A stretch of DNA of 64,000 nucleotides, taken from the NCBI RefSeq assembly GCF_030272615.1, contig NC_081408.1, positions 607,670,173 to 607,734,172 of the forward strand, given 5' to 3'. This DNA comes from Cryptomeria japonica (Eukaryota; Streptophyta; Pinopsida; Cupressales; Cupressaceae). The position numbers were made by a program, and so were the translations under genes. Positions 35,310 to 45,516 of this stretch are shown here, piece by piece (position 1 is the stretch's first letter; each line of letters begins with the position of its first letter). The notes beneath the pieces were generated by a model that was given only the letters and a program-made list of their open reading frames with translations, was not told where the DNA came from and made no database searches.

Positions 35310-35862
35310 TTACAAAGATAGAAACTTCCCTTTATTTCCAGTCATATGATGTGAAAAACCACTATCAATTATCCATTCATCCTTGTCATCAATTTTAGCA
35401 CCAAGTACCTTCTCTTCAGGTACATTCTCTCCTAGCTTCAGAACATCTTCCTTAATAGCCAAGGAACACCCATTCCTTCCCATTGCGAGAACCACTAGCA
35501 GAGTCTTCTACCGGTTCATCATTAGAATCAGTAATGCCTTCATCATCCACTATGTAGCATGACTTGTATTTTTTTCTCTTGTACTTATACTTATTCTGAT
35601 ATCTAGGGTTAGGATTAAATGATCTTCTCACTCTGTTTTCAAATCTTGAATTCCTTTCAGGACATCGAGATGCAAAATGACCAATTTTATTACATGCAAA
35701 ACATTTAAAAGGTGCTTTTCCTTCATACTTACTTCCTACCAGTCCTTTAAGTACTCTTCTACCATATAGTGATTCAAGTTGCTCAAAATCTTCATCTTCT
35801 CTTTTCATATCATCCAATTCCATTGCATATAAAGGTTTCCAATCTTGTTTACCGGTTGATGA
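35310..35862 (-). pseudogene. copia-2b protease and zinc-knuckle end of gag
   Basis: 35310-35495 has the protease with WIIDSGFSHHMTGN, an intact DSG. 35452-35862 has gag C-terminus with an intact knuckle (CFACNKIGHFASRC) and a basic-acidic tail, in a frame shifted relative to protease. The frame runs up to the copia-A LTR at 35863; the few residues beyond that belong to the LTR. Confidence 0.88.
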
Positions 35863-36465
35863 TGTTGATATATAATAGCTTCGGTAAGATAAATGATTAC
35901 ATGGGAGATAAATGAAGTCTCCCATTCAATCATCTATCTCATCGATAGATAAATTCATTATCAAGTTATAGGGCTTAATAGCCACTGAATTTACAATGAT
36001 AGGGCTTAATGCATTCCACCGACTAACTAATGTTATCAGGGTAAATTAATTGATAACCAACTAACTTAAGTTATCGGGTTTAAACCTCTTTAATTGTCAC
36101 TGATTAATATTGCCACCAATTACATCAGACTAGTTATATTGATAACCAAAATGATATTGGTTCATTTGTATATGTGATGACACTGATTAAGCAATCAGTT
36201 ATGGAGGGACAAGACCAAGGGATATATTGGTCGGTCATGTCCAAAGGACATGATCGATCAAGGTACCACTTGATCGGTCCCCTCCATAATATATATACAT
36301 CAATAAAATGTTGTGGAGATAACATAGAAAAAATTAATGCTCTCTCTCCACCTGCAACAAAGAAAAGAAAATAGATTTATTATATTGTGAAATAACGTAT
36401 ACTTGAAAGGAAAATTACTTTGAATATAACTTGTGCCTTGAATTGAAAATTGAAATACATTTACA
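35863..36465 (+). repeat. copia-A LTR1
   Basis: TGTTGATATATA to TTTACA. It lacks about 157 bp present in LTR2 and LTR3 (the segment after GATAAATTCA), and otherwise matches them closely. Confidence 0.92.
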
Positions 36466-36477
36466 TGGTATTAGAGC
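36466..36477 (+). promoter_or_regulatory. copia-A primer binding site, unit 1
   Basis: TGGTATTAGAGC, one mismatch from the initiator-Met copia site, immediately after LTR1. Confidence 0.88.
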
Positions 36478-36557
36478 TATAGTTGAATTGAACCCGAGGC
36501 TACTCAATTTTGTGGAAAATTCAAGACAAGCATATATCCAACATCACATTTCTCCAA

Positions 36558-37664
36558 ATGGCTAGCACTATCAGATTCAAAGATAGACTCGGAGGAGGTG
36601 ATGATTTCTCAGCATGGAAGTTCAGAATTAAGATGATTCTAAGAGAAAATGAAGTTGAATCATTTGTCAAAGCTGAAACTATAGAACCTAAGACTAAACC
36701 TAACAAAGTGACTTGGATAGGGGGAAATGAAAAACCCATCAAAATCATAGTTGATGGGGTGAGGAATAATATTATGCCCATCATAAGGAAACATGAAATG
36801 ACCTACAAAATGTTCAAAGCACTTGAAGATGCATTTCAGATATCCAACGCAAGTAGAACCTTGGATTTAAAGAGAGAAATAAATCATATAGCTATGATCA
36901 AAGGGGAGTCAATCAATGCCTACTTCATGCGGATATCAGCCCTAAGGGATGAGCTAGCAACCCTTAGATATGAGATCCAAAGAAAAGAATTAACACTCAT
37001 TGCTCTAGATGGGTTTCCTAATATATGGGAAACATCCATCCAAGGCATCAGTGCAAGGGATAAATATCCAAAGTTTGAAAGGCTAAGGGCAAACTGTCTC
37101 CAAGAAGAATCAAGGTTAAATAAGAAAGGGATCAAACAAAAGAATATAGATGAAGATCTTCAAGTCCTAAATATAAAATCTAATAAGAAAAGCAAGCAGA
37201 AACAATTTAGGAAGAGGAAAGGTCATCATGGAAAGAACACCTCCAAGAAGGATATTTCACATATTCAATGTTATAAGTGTGATAAATTTGGACACTATGT
37301 TGCCAAATGTTCGGAAAGAACCAAAAAACAAGCCACATTTGCCAAAGTAGGAAAATGTAAAAGGGAAGATGACTCCAAGAAGTATTTACTCTACTTAGCA
37401 CTTACAAACCAAGAATCAAACAAGGTTAACTCCTGGGTGATTGAGAGTGGCTCATCTAGACACATTATAGGGTTTAGAGAAATGCTAGACTCCATGATAG
37501 AGGTGAATGATGAAGAAGTGACTATCAGAGATGACTCCACACATCCAGTCAGAGGAGTTGGAACCTGCACCATCAAACTGAAGTCAGGCATATCATTGCA
37601 ACTTAAAGGAGTACTATATGTCCCAAGCACCAAGAGAAATCTAGTCTCTATATCAGCACTATAG
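36558..37664 (+). CDS. copia-A gag and protease, unit 1
   Basis: ATG at 36558 is the first in the frame after the primer site that starts the typical MASTIRFKDRLGGGDDFSAW copia gag. The domain order is DUF4219/UBN2 capsid (about residues 10-220), Lys-rich stretch, zinc knuckle CYKCDKFGHYVAKC intact (37269-37310), then protease. The protease reads WVIESGSSRHIIG: the catalytic Asp of DSG is Glu (37443-37445). GVLYVPSTKRNLVSISAL closes the protease region before a TAG at 37662, one of several stops in the polyprotein. It is open for 369 codons and is the best-preserved gag in the window. Confidence 0.88.
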   Translation: MASTIRFKDRLGGGDDFSAWKFRIKMILRENEVESFVKAETIEPKTKPNKVTWIGGNEKPIKIIVDGVRNNIMPIIRKHEMTYKMFKALEDAFQISNASRTLDLKREINHIAMIKGESINAYFMRISALRDELATLRYEIQRKELTLIALDGFPNIWETSIQGISARDKYPKFERLRANCLQEESRLNKKGIKQKNIDEDLQVLNIKSNKKSKQKQFRKRKGHHGKNTSKKDISHIQCYKCDKFGHYVAKCSERTKKQATFAKVGKCKREDDSKKYLLYLALTNQESNKVNSWVIESGSSRHIIGFREMLDSMIEVNDEEVTIRDDSTHPVRGVGTCTIKLKSGISLQLKGVLYVPSTKRNLVSISAL

Positions 37665-38900
37665 GATAATGGGTATAGAGTGACCTTCATGGACAACAGA
37701 GCGTTGGCTTGGCCAAGGAACTCATCTATCAAGAAAGCTAAAACCATTGGTCAAAGACAAGGCTACTTGTATGAGCTATGCATAGAGACCAACCTAGCCC
37801 TAATCCATGAAGCTACAGATGTTAATGGAATTTGGCATAGAAAACTAGGTCACCTAAATTTTAGAGCTTTGTCATCAATGGGAAACCTTGTCACAAGTCT
37901 ACCTAAGTTAAAGCAATATCATTCAAGGGCATGCAAGGGATGTGCCCTAGGTAAAAATACTAAGGGTGTTTTCCAAAATAGTACTAGGAAAACAAGCAAA
38001 GTTTTAGATTTAGTTCATTTTGATGTTTGTGGACCTATGTCTGTATCTTCTTTAGGGGGATTTTTGTATTATGTAATATTTGTTGATGACTACTCTAGGA
38101 AACTTGAATCTACTTTCTAAAATGCAAAGAATCATAAGAGATCCTTAATAGGTTTAAGGAATTTAAATCACTAACATAAAACTACTCTGGAAATAAAATT
38201 AAACCTTAATAGCTAACAATGGGGGGAATACAACTCAGATTTGTTTAAGGATTTTTGTAAAAATACTGGGATTAAGAGGGAGCTTACTATACCTTATAAC
38301 CCTCAATAAAATGGGGTAGCTGAGAGGAAAAATAGGACAATTGTAGAAGCTGCCAAAGCCATGATTCTTGATCAGAATCTAAATACCAATCTTTGGGCAG
38401 AAGCAACCAACACTGTTGTATATATACAAAAAAGATGCCCTCACTCTCATCTTGAAGATAAAACCCCTAAGGAAGTCTTTACTAAAACAAAGCTAGATAT
38501 CAGCCACCTTAGGATATTTGGGTGCCTTGTCTATATTCATGTACCTAAGGAGAAAAGTTTAAAATTAGAGCCTTTTGGAAAAAGGGGAATACTTATAGGA
38601 TATAGTGAAACCTCCAAGGCCTACAGAATGTATATATCTGGTCAGAGGAATATTGAACTGAGTAGGGATGTAATCTTTGAAGAAGACTTAGCCTTCAAAA
38701 GATCCCAAATATCAATAGAAGCTGAAGCCTATATCCCTAGCCCTAGAACAAATGAAGACCCTGCTCTTGAACTTCAGAGGGAGAATCTTGAGGAAAATGA
38801 AGATGAAACTCAAAACTCACCTAGATAAAATCTCAAGAAAAGACCACTATGGGCCACCAAAACTATAGAAGAAGCTCAAAAGTATGTTGCTCCTTTAGGA
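37665..38900 (+). pseudogene. copia-A integrase, unit 1
   Basis: 37680-38120 has GAG-pre-integrase (IWHRKLGHLNFRAL, CKGCALGKN) and core start VHFDVCGPMSVSSLGGF, FVDDYSRKL. After a frameshift region at 38120-38360 (GGEYNSDLFKDFC-like, AERKNRTIVEAA), 38361-38828 covers MILDQNLNTNLWAEA, PKEVFTKTKLDISHLRIFGC and the C-terminal ILIGYSETSKAYRMY. Several stops (38281-38330, 38826). The GYSETSKAYR part is where unit 2 rejoins this sequence. Confidence 0.88.
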
Positions 38901-40499
38901 ACCTTTAGATAAAGCAAAATGCCTAACAAATTCATAAGCTAGGTTGCCCTTATGAGTGATCTTTCAAAAGATGAACCTAACAGTGTATCAGATGCACTTA
39001 AACATCAAATATGGAAGAATGCCATGTCTGAGGAATATTAGTCCATAATGAAGAATGATGTTTGGGAAATTGTGTCTAGGCCAACTAGAAAATATGTTAT
39101 TTCTTCCAAATGGCTTTTTAAGATCAAACATGTTGCAGATGGCAGTATTGAAAAACATAAGGCTAGATTTGTAGCCAGAGGGTTCTCTCAAAAGGAAGGA
39201 ATTGATTATCAAGAAACATTTGCACCTGTAGCCAGATACACCTCAGTAAGAGCCATCTTAGCCACTATAGAAGCAAAGGGATAGAAAGTTCATCAAATGG
39301 ATGTTAAGACAACATTCCTTAATGGTGAGATCTTAGAAGAAGTATACCTAGAGCAACCTGATGGGTTTGAGATTCATGATGTAGAGTCTCATGTGTGTAG
39401 ACTCAAGAAAGCTCTCTATGGGCTTAAACAAGCTCCCAGGGATTGGTATGAAAGAATTGATACTTACCTCTCAAAACTAGGCTTCTCTAAGAATGATGCA
39501 GATCCTAATCTCTACTATAAGCAAAAAAAAGGTGATATGCTAATATTAATTTTATATGTTGATTATTTATTAATCACAGGAGAAGATCAACTTATAGATC
39601 AATGCAAGAAAGATCTTTCTAAATAATTTGACATGAAGGACTTGGGACTCCTTCATTACTTCCTAGGCTTACAAGTATGGCAAAATTTTGATAGCATTAT
39701 ACTAAACCAAGGAAAGTATACCTTGGACATTTTGAAGAGATTTGGAATGATCAACTATAGACCCTTGAACTCTCCAATGGAAACAAATCTTCATAAACTT
39801 AAGGAAGCAGCAGTAGAGTCACAACCCACTGATCCTACTCACTACATGCAAATGATTGGGTCTGTAATGTATCTGGTAAATACCAGACTATATATAAGTT
39901 ATGCAGTTAATGGTTTGAGTCAGTTTATGTGTGAGCCAAAGGAGATACACCTGATAGTAGTAAAACACATTATGCGATATCTACAAGGTACTATAAACCT
40001 TGGTCTCAAATATGAGAGAGTTGATTTGGATCTACATGGATTCACAGATTCAAATTGGGCTGGAAGTGTGACTGATAGGAAAAGCACCTCAAGATGTTGT
40101 TTTAGTTTAGGTTCAGCCATGATATCTTGGATCAGCAGAAAACAATCTTCAGTAGCATAGAGTTCCACTGAGGTTGAATACATTGTAGCTTCCATGGCTG
40201 CCTGAGAAGCAGTATGGCTCAGGAAGTTGCTTGGAGGATTATTCAGTGAAGCAATGAAACCTACTGTTATCCATTGTGACAACTAGAGCTGCATAAAACT
40301 TTCAGTAAATCCAATGTTCCATGATAGATCCAAGCACATTGAGATTCCATACGATTATGTGCGAGATATGGTAGACATGAATGTGATTCAACTGGAATAT
40401 ATTTGTATAGGAGATCAGACAGCAAATATTCTTACAAAACCACTTTCTAGAGTAAAGGTTGAACACTTCAGAAAACGCTTGGGTATGATAGAAAGGTAA
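38901..40499 (+). pseudogene. copia-A reverse transcriptase and RNase H, unit 1
   Basis: RT: WEIVSRPTRKYVISSKWLFK, HKARFVARGFSQKEGIDYQE, MDVKTTFLNGEILEEVYLEQ, LYGLKQAPRDWYERI, and the active-site box LYVDYLLI, where the second catalytic Asp is Tyr (39564-39566). Thumb: MKDLGLLHYFLGLQVWQ, SVMYLVNTRLYISYAV, IMRYLQGT. RNase H: TDSNWAGSVTDRKSTSR, STEVEYIVASMAA, HCDN, RSKHIEIPYDYVRDMV, ANILTKPLSRVKVEHFRK. Stops at 39039, 39282, 39624, 40158, 40203 and 40285 mark decay. Confidence 0.93.
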
Positions 40500-41082
40500 T
40501 TCTCTTTTTAATTTGTACTTACATATCAATAAGATGTTTAATGTGCAAACTTCTTTGTTGTGTTAGGACTTTTATGGGTTCAGCCCCTTGTGTTCATTTC
40601 TAAGAGGTGACGATCTCTTAGATAATGAACACTTGTATATAGACATTATAAGGTGACAATCTTATAATGATCAAACGAGTTATCATATGTGATTTTTGAT
40701 ATGTCATGGATGGGCCATGATTATGTTGTGGTAAAACATTTGGAAAGATGTTAGTGCACATACCACAATGTGGATCAGTTTAGAATTTAATTATTCTCAT
40801 GTGTTAATCTTTAGTATTGCTTGTTTTGCAATACTGATATCACATGCTTAGGTGATATCATGTCATCACAAGGTGATGAATTTCTTGTATCACGTGTTTA
40901 GGTGATACTCCATGTCATGTGCTTAGGTGATATGGTTACTTGTATCATATGTTTTAATGATACTTCATGTCATGTGTTCTGATGATATGAATCCTTGGAG
41001 AATGAGATTATAAACTATATAAGGAATACTAGTCATCAAGAGAAATGTGATGCTAGACACTTTGTATGTTATTCATCTTCCC
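40500..41082 (+). other. copia-A 3' untranslated region with hairpin array, unit 1
   Basis: No ORF. Between 40601 and 40988 there are about ten consecutive short inverted repeats, most with 6-9 bp stems and 8-nt loops: TAAGAG/CTCTTA (40601-40620), ATTATAAG/CTTATAAT (40645-40668), TCATGG/CCATGA (40704-40720), AGTATTGC/GCAATACT (40813-40835), TGATATCAC/GTGATATCA (40835-40860), TCATCAC/GTGATGA (40863-40879), GTATCAC/GTGATAC (40887-40908), a wobble-paired one (about 40913-40934), GTATCAT/ATGATAC (40942-40963), and ATGTCAT/ATGATAT (40967-40988). The first two share loop GTGACRAT. Confidence 0.85.
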
Positions 41083-41096
41083 AAGCTAAGAGGGAG
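41083..41096 (+). promoter_or_regulatory. copia-A polypurine tract, unit 1
   Basis: AAGCTAAGAGGGAG directly before LTR2. The same sequence precedes LTR3 at 44723-44736. Confidence 0.85.
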
Positions 41097-41571
41097 TGTT
41101 GATACATAGAAGCTTCGGTAAGATAAATGATTGTATGGGAGATAAATGAAGTCTCCCATTCAATAATCTATCTCATCGATAGATAAATTCAGATCTCACT
41201 GATTATTCCTTTATCTATAATTGCTCTCCTTAGTCTATTACGACATTTATCAATTATGTTACTCGTGCAAACTGATGATTAAATTGAGTGCAAACTATTA
41301 AACTGATAAACCGATAATGATCGGGTCTTATTTTAACCCTTCTGATTCATGATCAGTTTACCACTTTAATAGCCACCAAATTTACAATGATCGAGCTTAA
41401 TGCATTCCACCAACTAACTAATGTTATCGGGGTAAATTAATTGATAACCGGCTAACTTAAGTTATTGGGTTTAAACCACTTTAATTGCCACTGATTAATA
41501 TTGCCACCAATTACATCAGACTAGTTATATTAATAACCAAAATGATATCAGTTCATTTGTATATGTGATGA

Positions 41572-41680
41572 CACCGATTAAGCAATCGGTTATGGAGGGA
41601 CAAGACCAAGGGGTATCTTGGTCGGTCATGTCCAAAGGACATGATCAATCAAGGTACCACTTGATCAGTCCCCTCCATAA
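41572..41680 (+). promoter_or_regulatory. Multi-armed foldback upstream of the LTR TATA box
   Basis: ACCGATTAAGCAATCGGT makes a hairpin at 41572-41589. Next, TTATGGAGGGA (41590-41600) pairs with TCCCCTCCATAA (41669-41680, one extra C). Inside are three hairpins: GACCAAG/CTTGGTC (41604-41623), TCATGTCC/GGACATGA (41626-41644) and a third around ATCAAGGTACCACTTGAT (41648-41665). Equivalent blocks lie at about 36179-36293 (LTR1) and 45212-45320 (LTR3). Confidence 0.8.
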
Positions 41681-41690
41681 TATATATACA
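41677..41690 (+). promoter_or_regulatory. Candidate TATA box, copia-A LTR2
   Basis: ATAATATATATACA directly follows the outer arm of the foldback. Conserved in LTR1 and LTR3. Confidence 0.45.
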
Positions 41691-41856
41691 TCAATAAAAT
41701 GTTGTGGAGATAACATAGAAAACATTAATGCTCTCTCTCCACCTGCAACAAAGAAAAGAAAATAGATTTATTATATTGTGAAATAACGTATACTTGAAAG
41801 GAATATTACTTTGAATATAACTTGCACCTTGAATTAAAAATTGAAATATATTTACA

Positions 41857-41868
41857 TGGTATCAGAGC
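41857..41868 (+). promoter_or_regulatory. copia-A primer binding site, unit 2
   Basis: TGGTATCAGAGC, a perfect initiator-Met copia primer site next to LTR2. The following ATG at 41877 starts the captured ORF. Confidence 0.92.
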
Positions 41869-41876
41869 TATAGTTA

Positions 41877-42239
41877 ATGCCCTCTTATGTCAAGAAAAAT
41901 TTTGATACCCCCTCTAGCCAGCTAAAAGGTTTGATCAATTCGGTGAGTACCCATTTTGAGTCATTAGAGAATTCAGCTAAGGCCAACCTTGAATTTAATG
42001 GCAAGAGGCTTAGGACATTAAAGAGAATGATTGTAGATGAAAGAATTGTGTTAGATGCCCGTGTCAAGAGCATTCAAGTTAAAGTATGTAAGGGTGGTAA
42101 TATTTACAAATCTTGTCTATCACTGTCAAAGTTCACTAAGGATATTGAGAAGCAATCCAAGGAGCATGAAAAACAATTAGCCAGTATATCTCAACCATTT
42201 GATCCCATGTCAGTCTCTATGGCCAATGAAGAAGCCTAA
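41877..42239 (+). CDS. Captured coiled-coil ORF in copia-A unit 2
   Basis: 120 codons from the first ATG after the primer site. Helical and charged (SAKANLEFNGKRLRTLKRMI, then a Lys/Glu-rich stretch to EKQSKEHEKQLASI) with no zinc knuckle or enzyme motif. It occupies the position where gag should start and has no counterpart in unit 1. The same sequence recurs at 45517-45879, where it continues further and ends in front of a different polypurine tract and LTR. It thus looks like the extra 3' ORF of another copia element (as in SIRE/Maximus-type elements) moved to the 5' end of this one. The function of such ORFs is unknown to me. It ends TAA at 42237-42239, then fuses at 42241-42245 to copia-A integrase sequence. 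Confidence 0.75.
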   Translation: MPSYVKKNFDTPSSQLKGLINSVSTHFESLENSAKANLEFNGKRLRTLKRMIVDERIVLDARVKSIQVKVCKGGNIYKSCLSLSKFTKDIEKQSKEHEKQLASISQPFDPMSVSMANEEA

Positions 42240-42245
42240 GTATTA

Positions 42246-44139
42246 TAGTGAAACCTCCAAGGCCTACAGAATCTATATACCTAGTCAGAGGAATATTGAA
42301 CTGAGTAGGGATGTAATCTTTGAAGAAGACTTAGGCTTCAAAAGATCCCAAATATCAATAGAACCTGAAGCCTATATCCCTAGCCCTAGAATAGATGAAG
42401 ACCCTACTCCTGAACTTCAGAGGGAGAATCTTGAGGAAAATGAAGATGAAACTCAAAACTCACCTAGAGAAAATCTCAAGAAAAGACCACTATGGGCCAC
42501 CAAAACTATAGAAGAAGCTCAAAAGTATGTTTCTCCTTTAGGAACCTTCAGAGAAAGCAAAAGGCCTAACAAATTCATAAGCTATGTTGCCCTTATGAAT
42601 GATCTTTCAAAAGCTAAACCTAATAGTGTATCAGATGCACTTAAACATCAAATATGGAAGAATGCCATGTCTGAGGAATATTAGTCCATAATGAAGAATG
42701 ATGTTTGGGAAATTGTGTCTAGGCCAACTAGAAAATATGTTGTTTCTTCCAAATTGCTTATTAAGATCAAACATGTTGCAGATGGTAGTATTGAAAAACA
42801 CAAGGCCAGATTTGTAGCTAGAGGGTTCTCTTAAAAGGAAGGAATTGATTATGAAGAAACATTTGCACTTGTAGCCAGATACACCTTAGAAAGAGCCATT
42901 TTAGCCATTGCAGCAGCAAAGGGATAGAACGTTCATCAAATGGATGTTAAGACAACATTCCATAATGGTGAGATCTTAGAAGAAGTATACCTAGAGCAAC
43001 CTGATAGGTTTGAGATTCATGATGCAGAGTCTCATGCATGTAGACTCAAGAAAGCTCTCTATGGGCTTAAACAAGCTCCCAGGGACTGGTATGAAAGAAT
43101 TGATACTTACCTCTCAAAACTAGGCTTCTCTAAGAATGATGCAGATCCTAATCTCTACTATAAGCAAAAAAAAGGTAATATGCTAATATTAATTTTATAT
43201 GTTGATTATTTATTAATCATAGGAGAAGATCACCTTATAGATCAATGCAAGAATGATCTTTCTAAAGAATTTGACATGAAGGACTTGGGACTCCTTCATT
43301 ACTTCCTAGGCTTGAAAGTATGGCAAAATTTTGATAAAATTATACTAAACCAAGGAAAGTATGCTTTGGAAATTTTAAAGAGATTTCGAATGATAAACTG
43401 CAGACCCTTGAACTCTCCAATGGAAACAAATCTTCATAAACTTAATGAAGCAGTAGTAGAGTCACAACCCACTAATCCTACTCACTACATGCAAATGATT
43501 GGGTCTGTAATGTATCTAGTAAATACAAGACTCGATATATGGTATGCAGTAAATGGCTTGAGTTAGTTTATGTGTGAGCCAAAGGAGATACACCTGATAG
43601 TAGTAAAACACATTATGAGATATCTACAAGGTACTCTAAACCTTTGTCTCAAATATGAGAGAGTTGATTTAGATCTACATGGATTCATAGATTCAAATTG
43701 GGCTGGAAGTGTGACTGACAGGAAAAGCACCTCAAGATATTGTTTTAGTTTAGGTTCAGCCATGATATCTTGGATCAGTAGAAAACAGTCTTCAGTAGCA
43801 TAGAGTTCCACTGAGGCTGAATACATTGCAGCTTCCATGGCTGCCCGAGAAGCAGTATGGCTTAGGAAGTTGCTTGGAGGATTATTCAGTGAAGCAAAAC
43901 CTATTGTTATCCATTGTGACAACCAGAGCTGCATAAAACTATCAATAAATCCAATATTCCGTGATAGATCCAAGCACATTGAGATTCCATACGATTATGT
44001 GCGAGATATGGTAGACATGAATGTGATTCAGCTAGAATATATTTGTACAGGAGATCAGATAGCAAATATTCTTACAAAACCACTTTCTAGAGTAAAGGTT
44101 GAACACTTCAGAAAAGGCTTGGGTATGACAGAAAGGTAA
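42246..44139 (+). pseudogene. copia-A integrase end, reverse transcriptase and RNase H, unit 2
   Basis: Starts inside the integrase C-terminus (SETSKAYRIYIPSQRNIELS) and then matches unit 1 closely. 42199-42684 is open through the IN-RT connector. RT at 42685-43566 has MDVKTTFHNGEILEEVYLEQ, LYGLKQAPRDWYERI and the same non-canonical LYVDYLLI (Tyr at 43207-43209). RNase H at 43570-44139 is nearly complete, with the last part in one frame 43837-44139 (HCDNQSCIKLS, RSKHIEIPYDYVRDMV, ANILTKPL). Fewer stops than unit 1 (42682, 42832, 42925, 43564, 43801). Confidence 0.92.
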
Positions 44140-44736
44140 TTTGCTTTGTAATTTGTACTTACATATCAATAAGATGTGTAATGTGTAAACTTCTTTGTTG
44201 TGTTAGGACTTTTATGGGTTCAGCCCCCTGTGTTCATTTGTAAGAGGTGATGATCTCTCAGATAATGAACACTTGTATATAGACATTATAAGGTGACAAT
44301 CTTATAATGATCAAACGAGTTATCATATGTGATTTTTGATATGTCATGGATGGGCCATGATTATGTTGTGGTAAAACATTTGGAAAGATGTTAGTGCACA
44401 TACCACAATGTGGATCAGTTGAGAATTTAATTATTCTCATGTGTTAATCCTTAGTATTGCTTGTTTTGCAATACTGATATCACATGCTTAGGTGATATCA
44501 TGTCATCACAAGGTGATGAATCTCTTGTATCACTTGTTTAGGTGATACTCCATGTCATGTGCTTAGGTGATATGGTTACTTGTATCATATGTTTTGATGA
44601 TACTTCATGTCATGTGTTCTGATGATATGAATCCTTGGAGAATGAGATTATAAACTATATAAGGAATACTAGTCATCAAGAGAAATGTGATGCTAGACAC
44701 TTTGTATGTTATTCATCTTCCCAAGCTAAGAGGGAG
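44140..44736 (+). other. copia-A 3' untranslated region with hairpin array, unit 2
   Basis: Second copy of the hairpin array (44241-44628), same order and spacing as unit 1. Differences from unit 1 fall mainly in loops or spacers: loop GTGTTTAG to TTGTTTAG, ATGTTTTA to ATGTTTTG, GTGACGAT to GTGATGAT. One alters a stem (CTCTTA to CTCTCA). The polypurine tract is at 44723-44736. Confidence 0.85.
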
Positions 44737-45496
44737 TGTTGATACATAATAGATTCGATAAGATAAATGATTGCATGGGAGATAAATGAAGTCTCCCATT
44801 CAATAATCTATCTCATCGATAGATAAATTCAGATCTCACTGATTATTCCTTTATCTATAATTGCTCTCCTTAGTCTGTTACGACATTTATCAATTATGTT
44901 ACTCATGCAAACTGATGATTAAATTGAGTGCAAACTATTAAACTGATAAACCGATAATGATCGGGTCTTATTTTAACCCTTCTGATTCATGATCAGTTTA
45001 CCACTTTAATAGCCACCAAATTTACAATGATCGAGCTTAATGCATTCCACCAACTAACTAATGTTATCGGGGTAAATTAATTGATAACCGGCTAACTTAA
45101 GTTATTGGGTTTAAACCACTTTAATTGCCACTAATTAATATTGCCACCGATTACATCAGACTAGTTATATTAATAACCAAAATGATATCAGTTCATTTGT
45201 ATATGTGATGACACCGATTAAGCAATCGGTTATGGAGGGACAAGACCAAGGGGTATCTTGGTCGGTCATGTCCAAAGGACATGATCGATCAAGGTACCAC
45301 TTGATCGGTCCCCTCCATAATATATATACATCAATAAAATGTTGTGGAGATAACATAGAAAACATTAATGCTCTCTCTCTACCTGCAACAAAGAAAAGAA
45401 AATAGATTTATTATATTGTGAAATAAGGTATACTTGAAAGGAAAATTACTTTGAATATAACTTGCACCTTGAATTGAAAATTTAAATACATTTAAA
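44737..45496 (+). repeat. copia-A LTR3
   Basis: 760 bp, near-identical to LTR2, including the foldback and TATA. It is followed by a primer site (TGGTATTAGAGC, 45497-45508) rather than by target DNA. Confidence 0.93.
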
Positions 45497-45516
45497 TGGT
45501 ATTAGAGCTATAGTTA

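Larger units (their letters stand above)
29362..35862 (-). mobile_element. copia-2b, lacking its 5' end, with a solo LTR inside
   Basis: 3' LTR (29362-30570), polypurine tract, RNase H, RT, integrase, protease and the zinc-knuckle part of gag on the - strand, of the same family as copia-2a. The integrase/GAG-pre region is interrupted by the solo LTR at 33608-34944. At 35862 gag is cut by the first LTR of copia-A. The remaining gag and the 5' LTR are not found on the far side of that array, so they were lost in a rearrangement. Confidence 0.88.
41097..41856 (+). repeat. copia-A LTR2 (shared middle LTR)
   Basis: 760 bp, TGTTGATACATA to TTTACA. Acts as the 3' LTR of unit 1 and the 5' LTR of unit 2. 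Almost identical to LTR3 and more complete than LTR1. Confidence 0.93.
35863..45496 (+). mobile_element. Tandem three-LTR copia array, copia-A
   Basis: Three homologous LTRs (35863-36465, 41097-41856, 44737-45496) alternate with two bodies in the same orientation, the middle LTR being shared. Body 1 (36466-41096) is a near full gag-pol; body 2 (41857-44736) has a foreign ORF in place of gag-PR-IN and then the same RT-RNase H. Each LTR is followed by a primer site; LTR2 and LTR3 are preceded by the same polypurine tract. The left flank is GATGA (35858-35862). After LTR3 a third body begins but runs into another element, so no matching right flank exists. Confidence 0.9.

Noticed and set aside
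9971-35862. Copia-2a and copia-2b as two halves of one split element
   Set aside because: Both contain integrase, protease and the gag zinc knuckle, so they overlap. They are two insertions of one family.
36174-36374. A 66-codon ORF conserved in all three copia-A LTRs (also 41565-41765 and 45205-45405)
   Set aside because: It overlaps the foldback and TATA region of the LTR. Its conservation is explained by LTR similarity, and its composition is not protein-like beyond that.
40601-40988. Hairpin array as a MITE, tRNA cluster or microRNA precursor
   Set aside because: No terminal inverted repeat with target duplication, no tRNA cloverleaf or CCA-adjacent motifs, and stems of under 10 bp are too short for a plant microRNA precursor.
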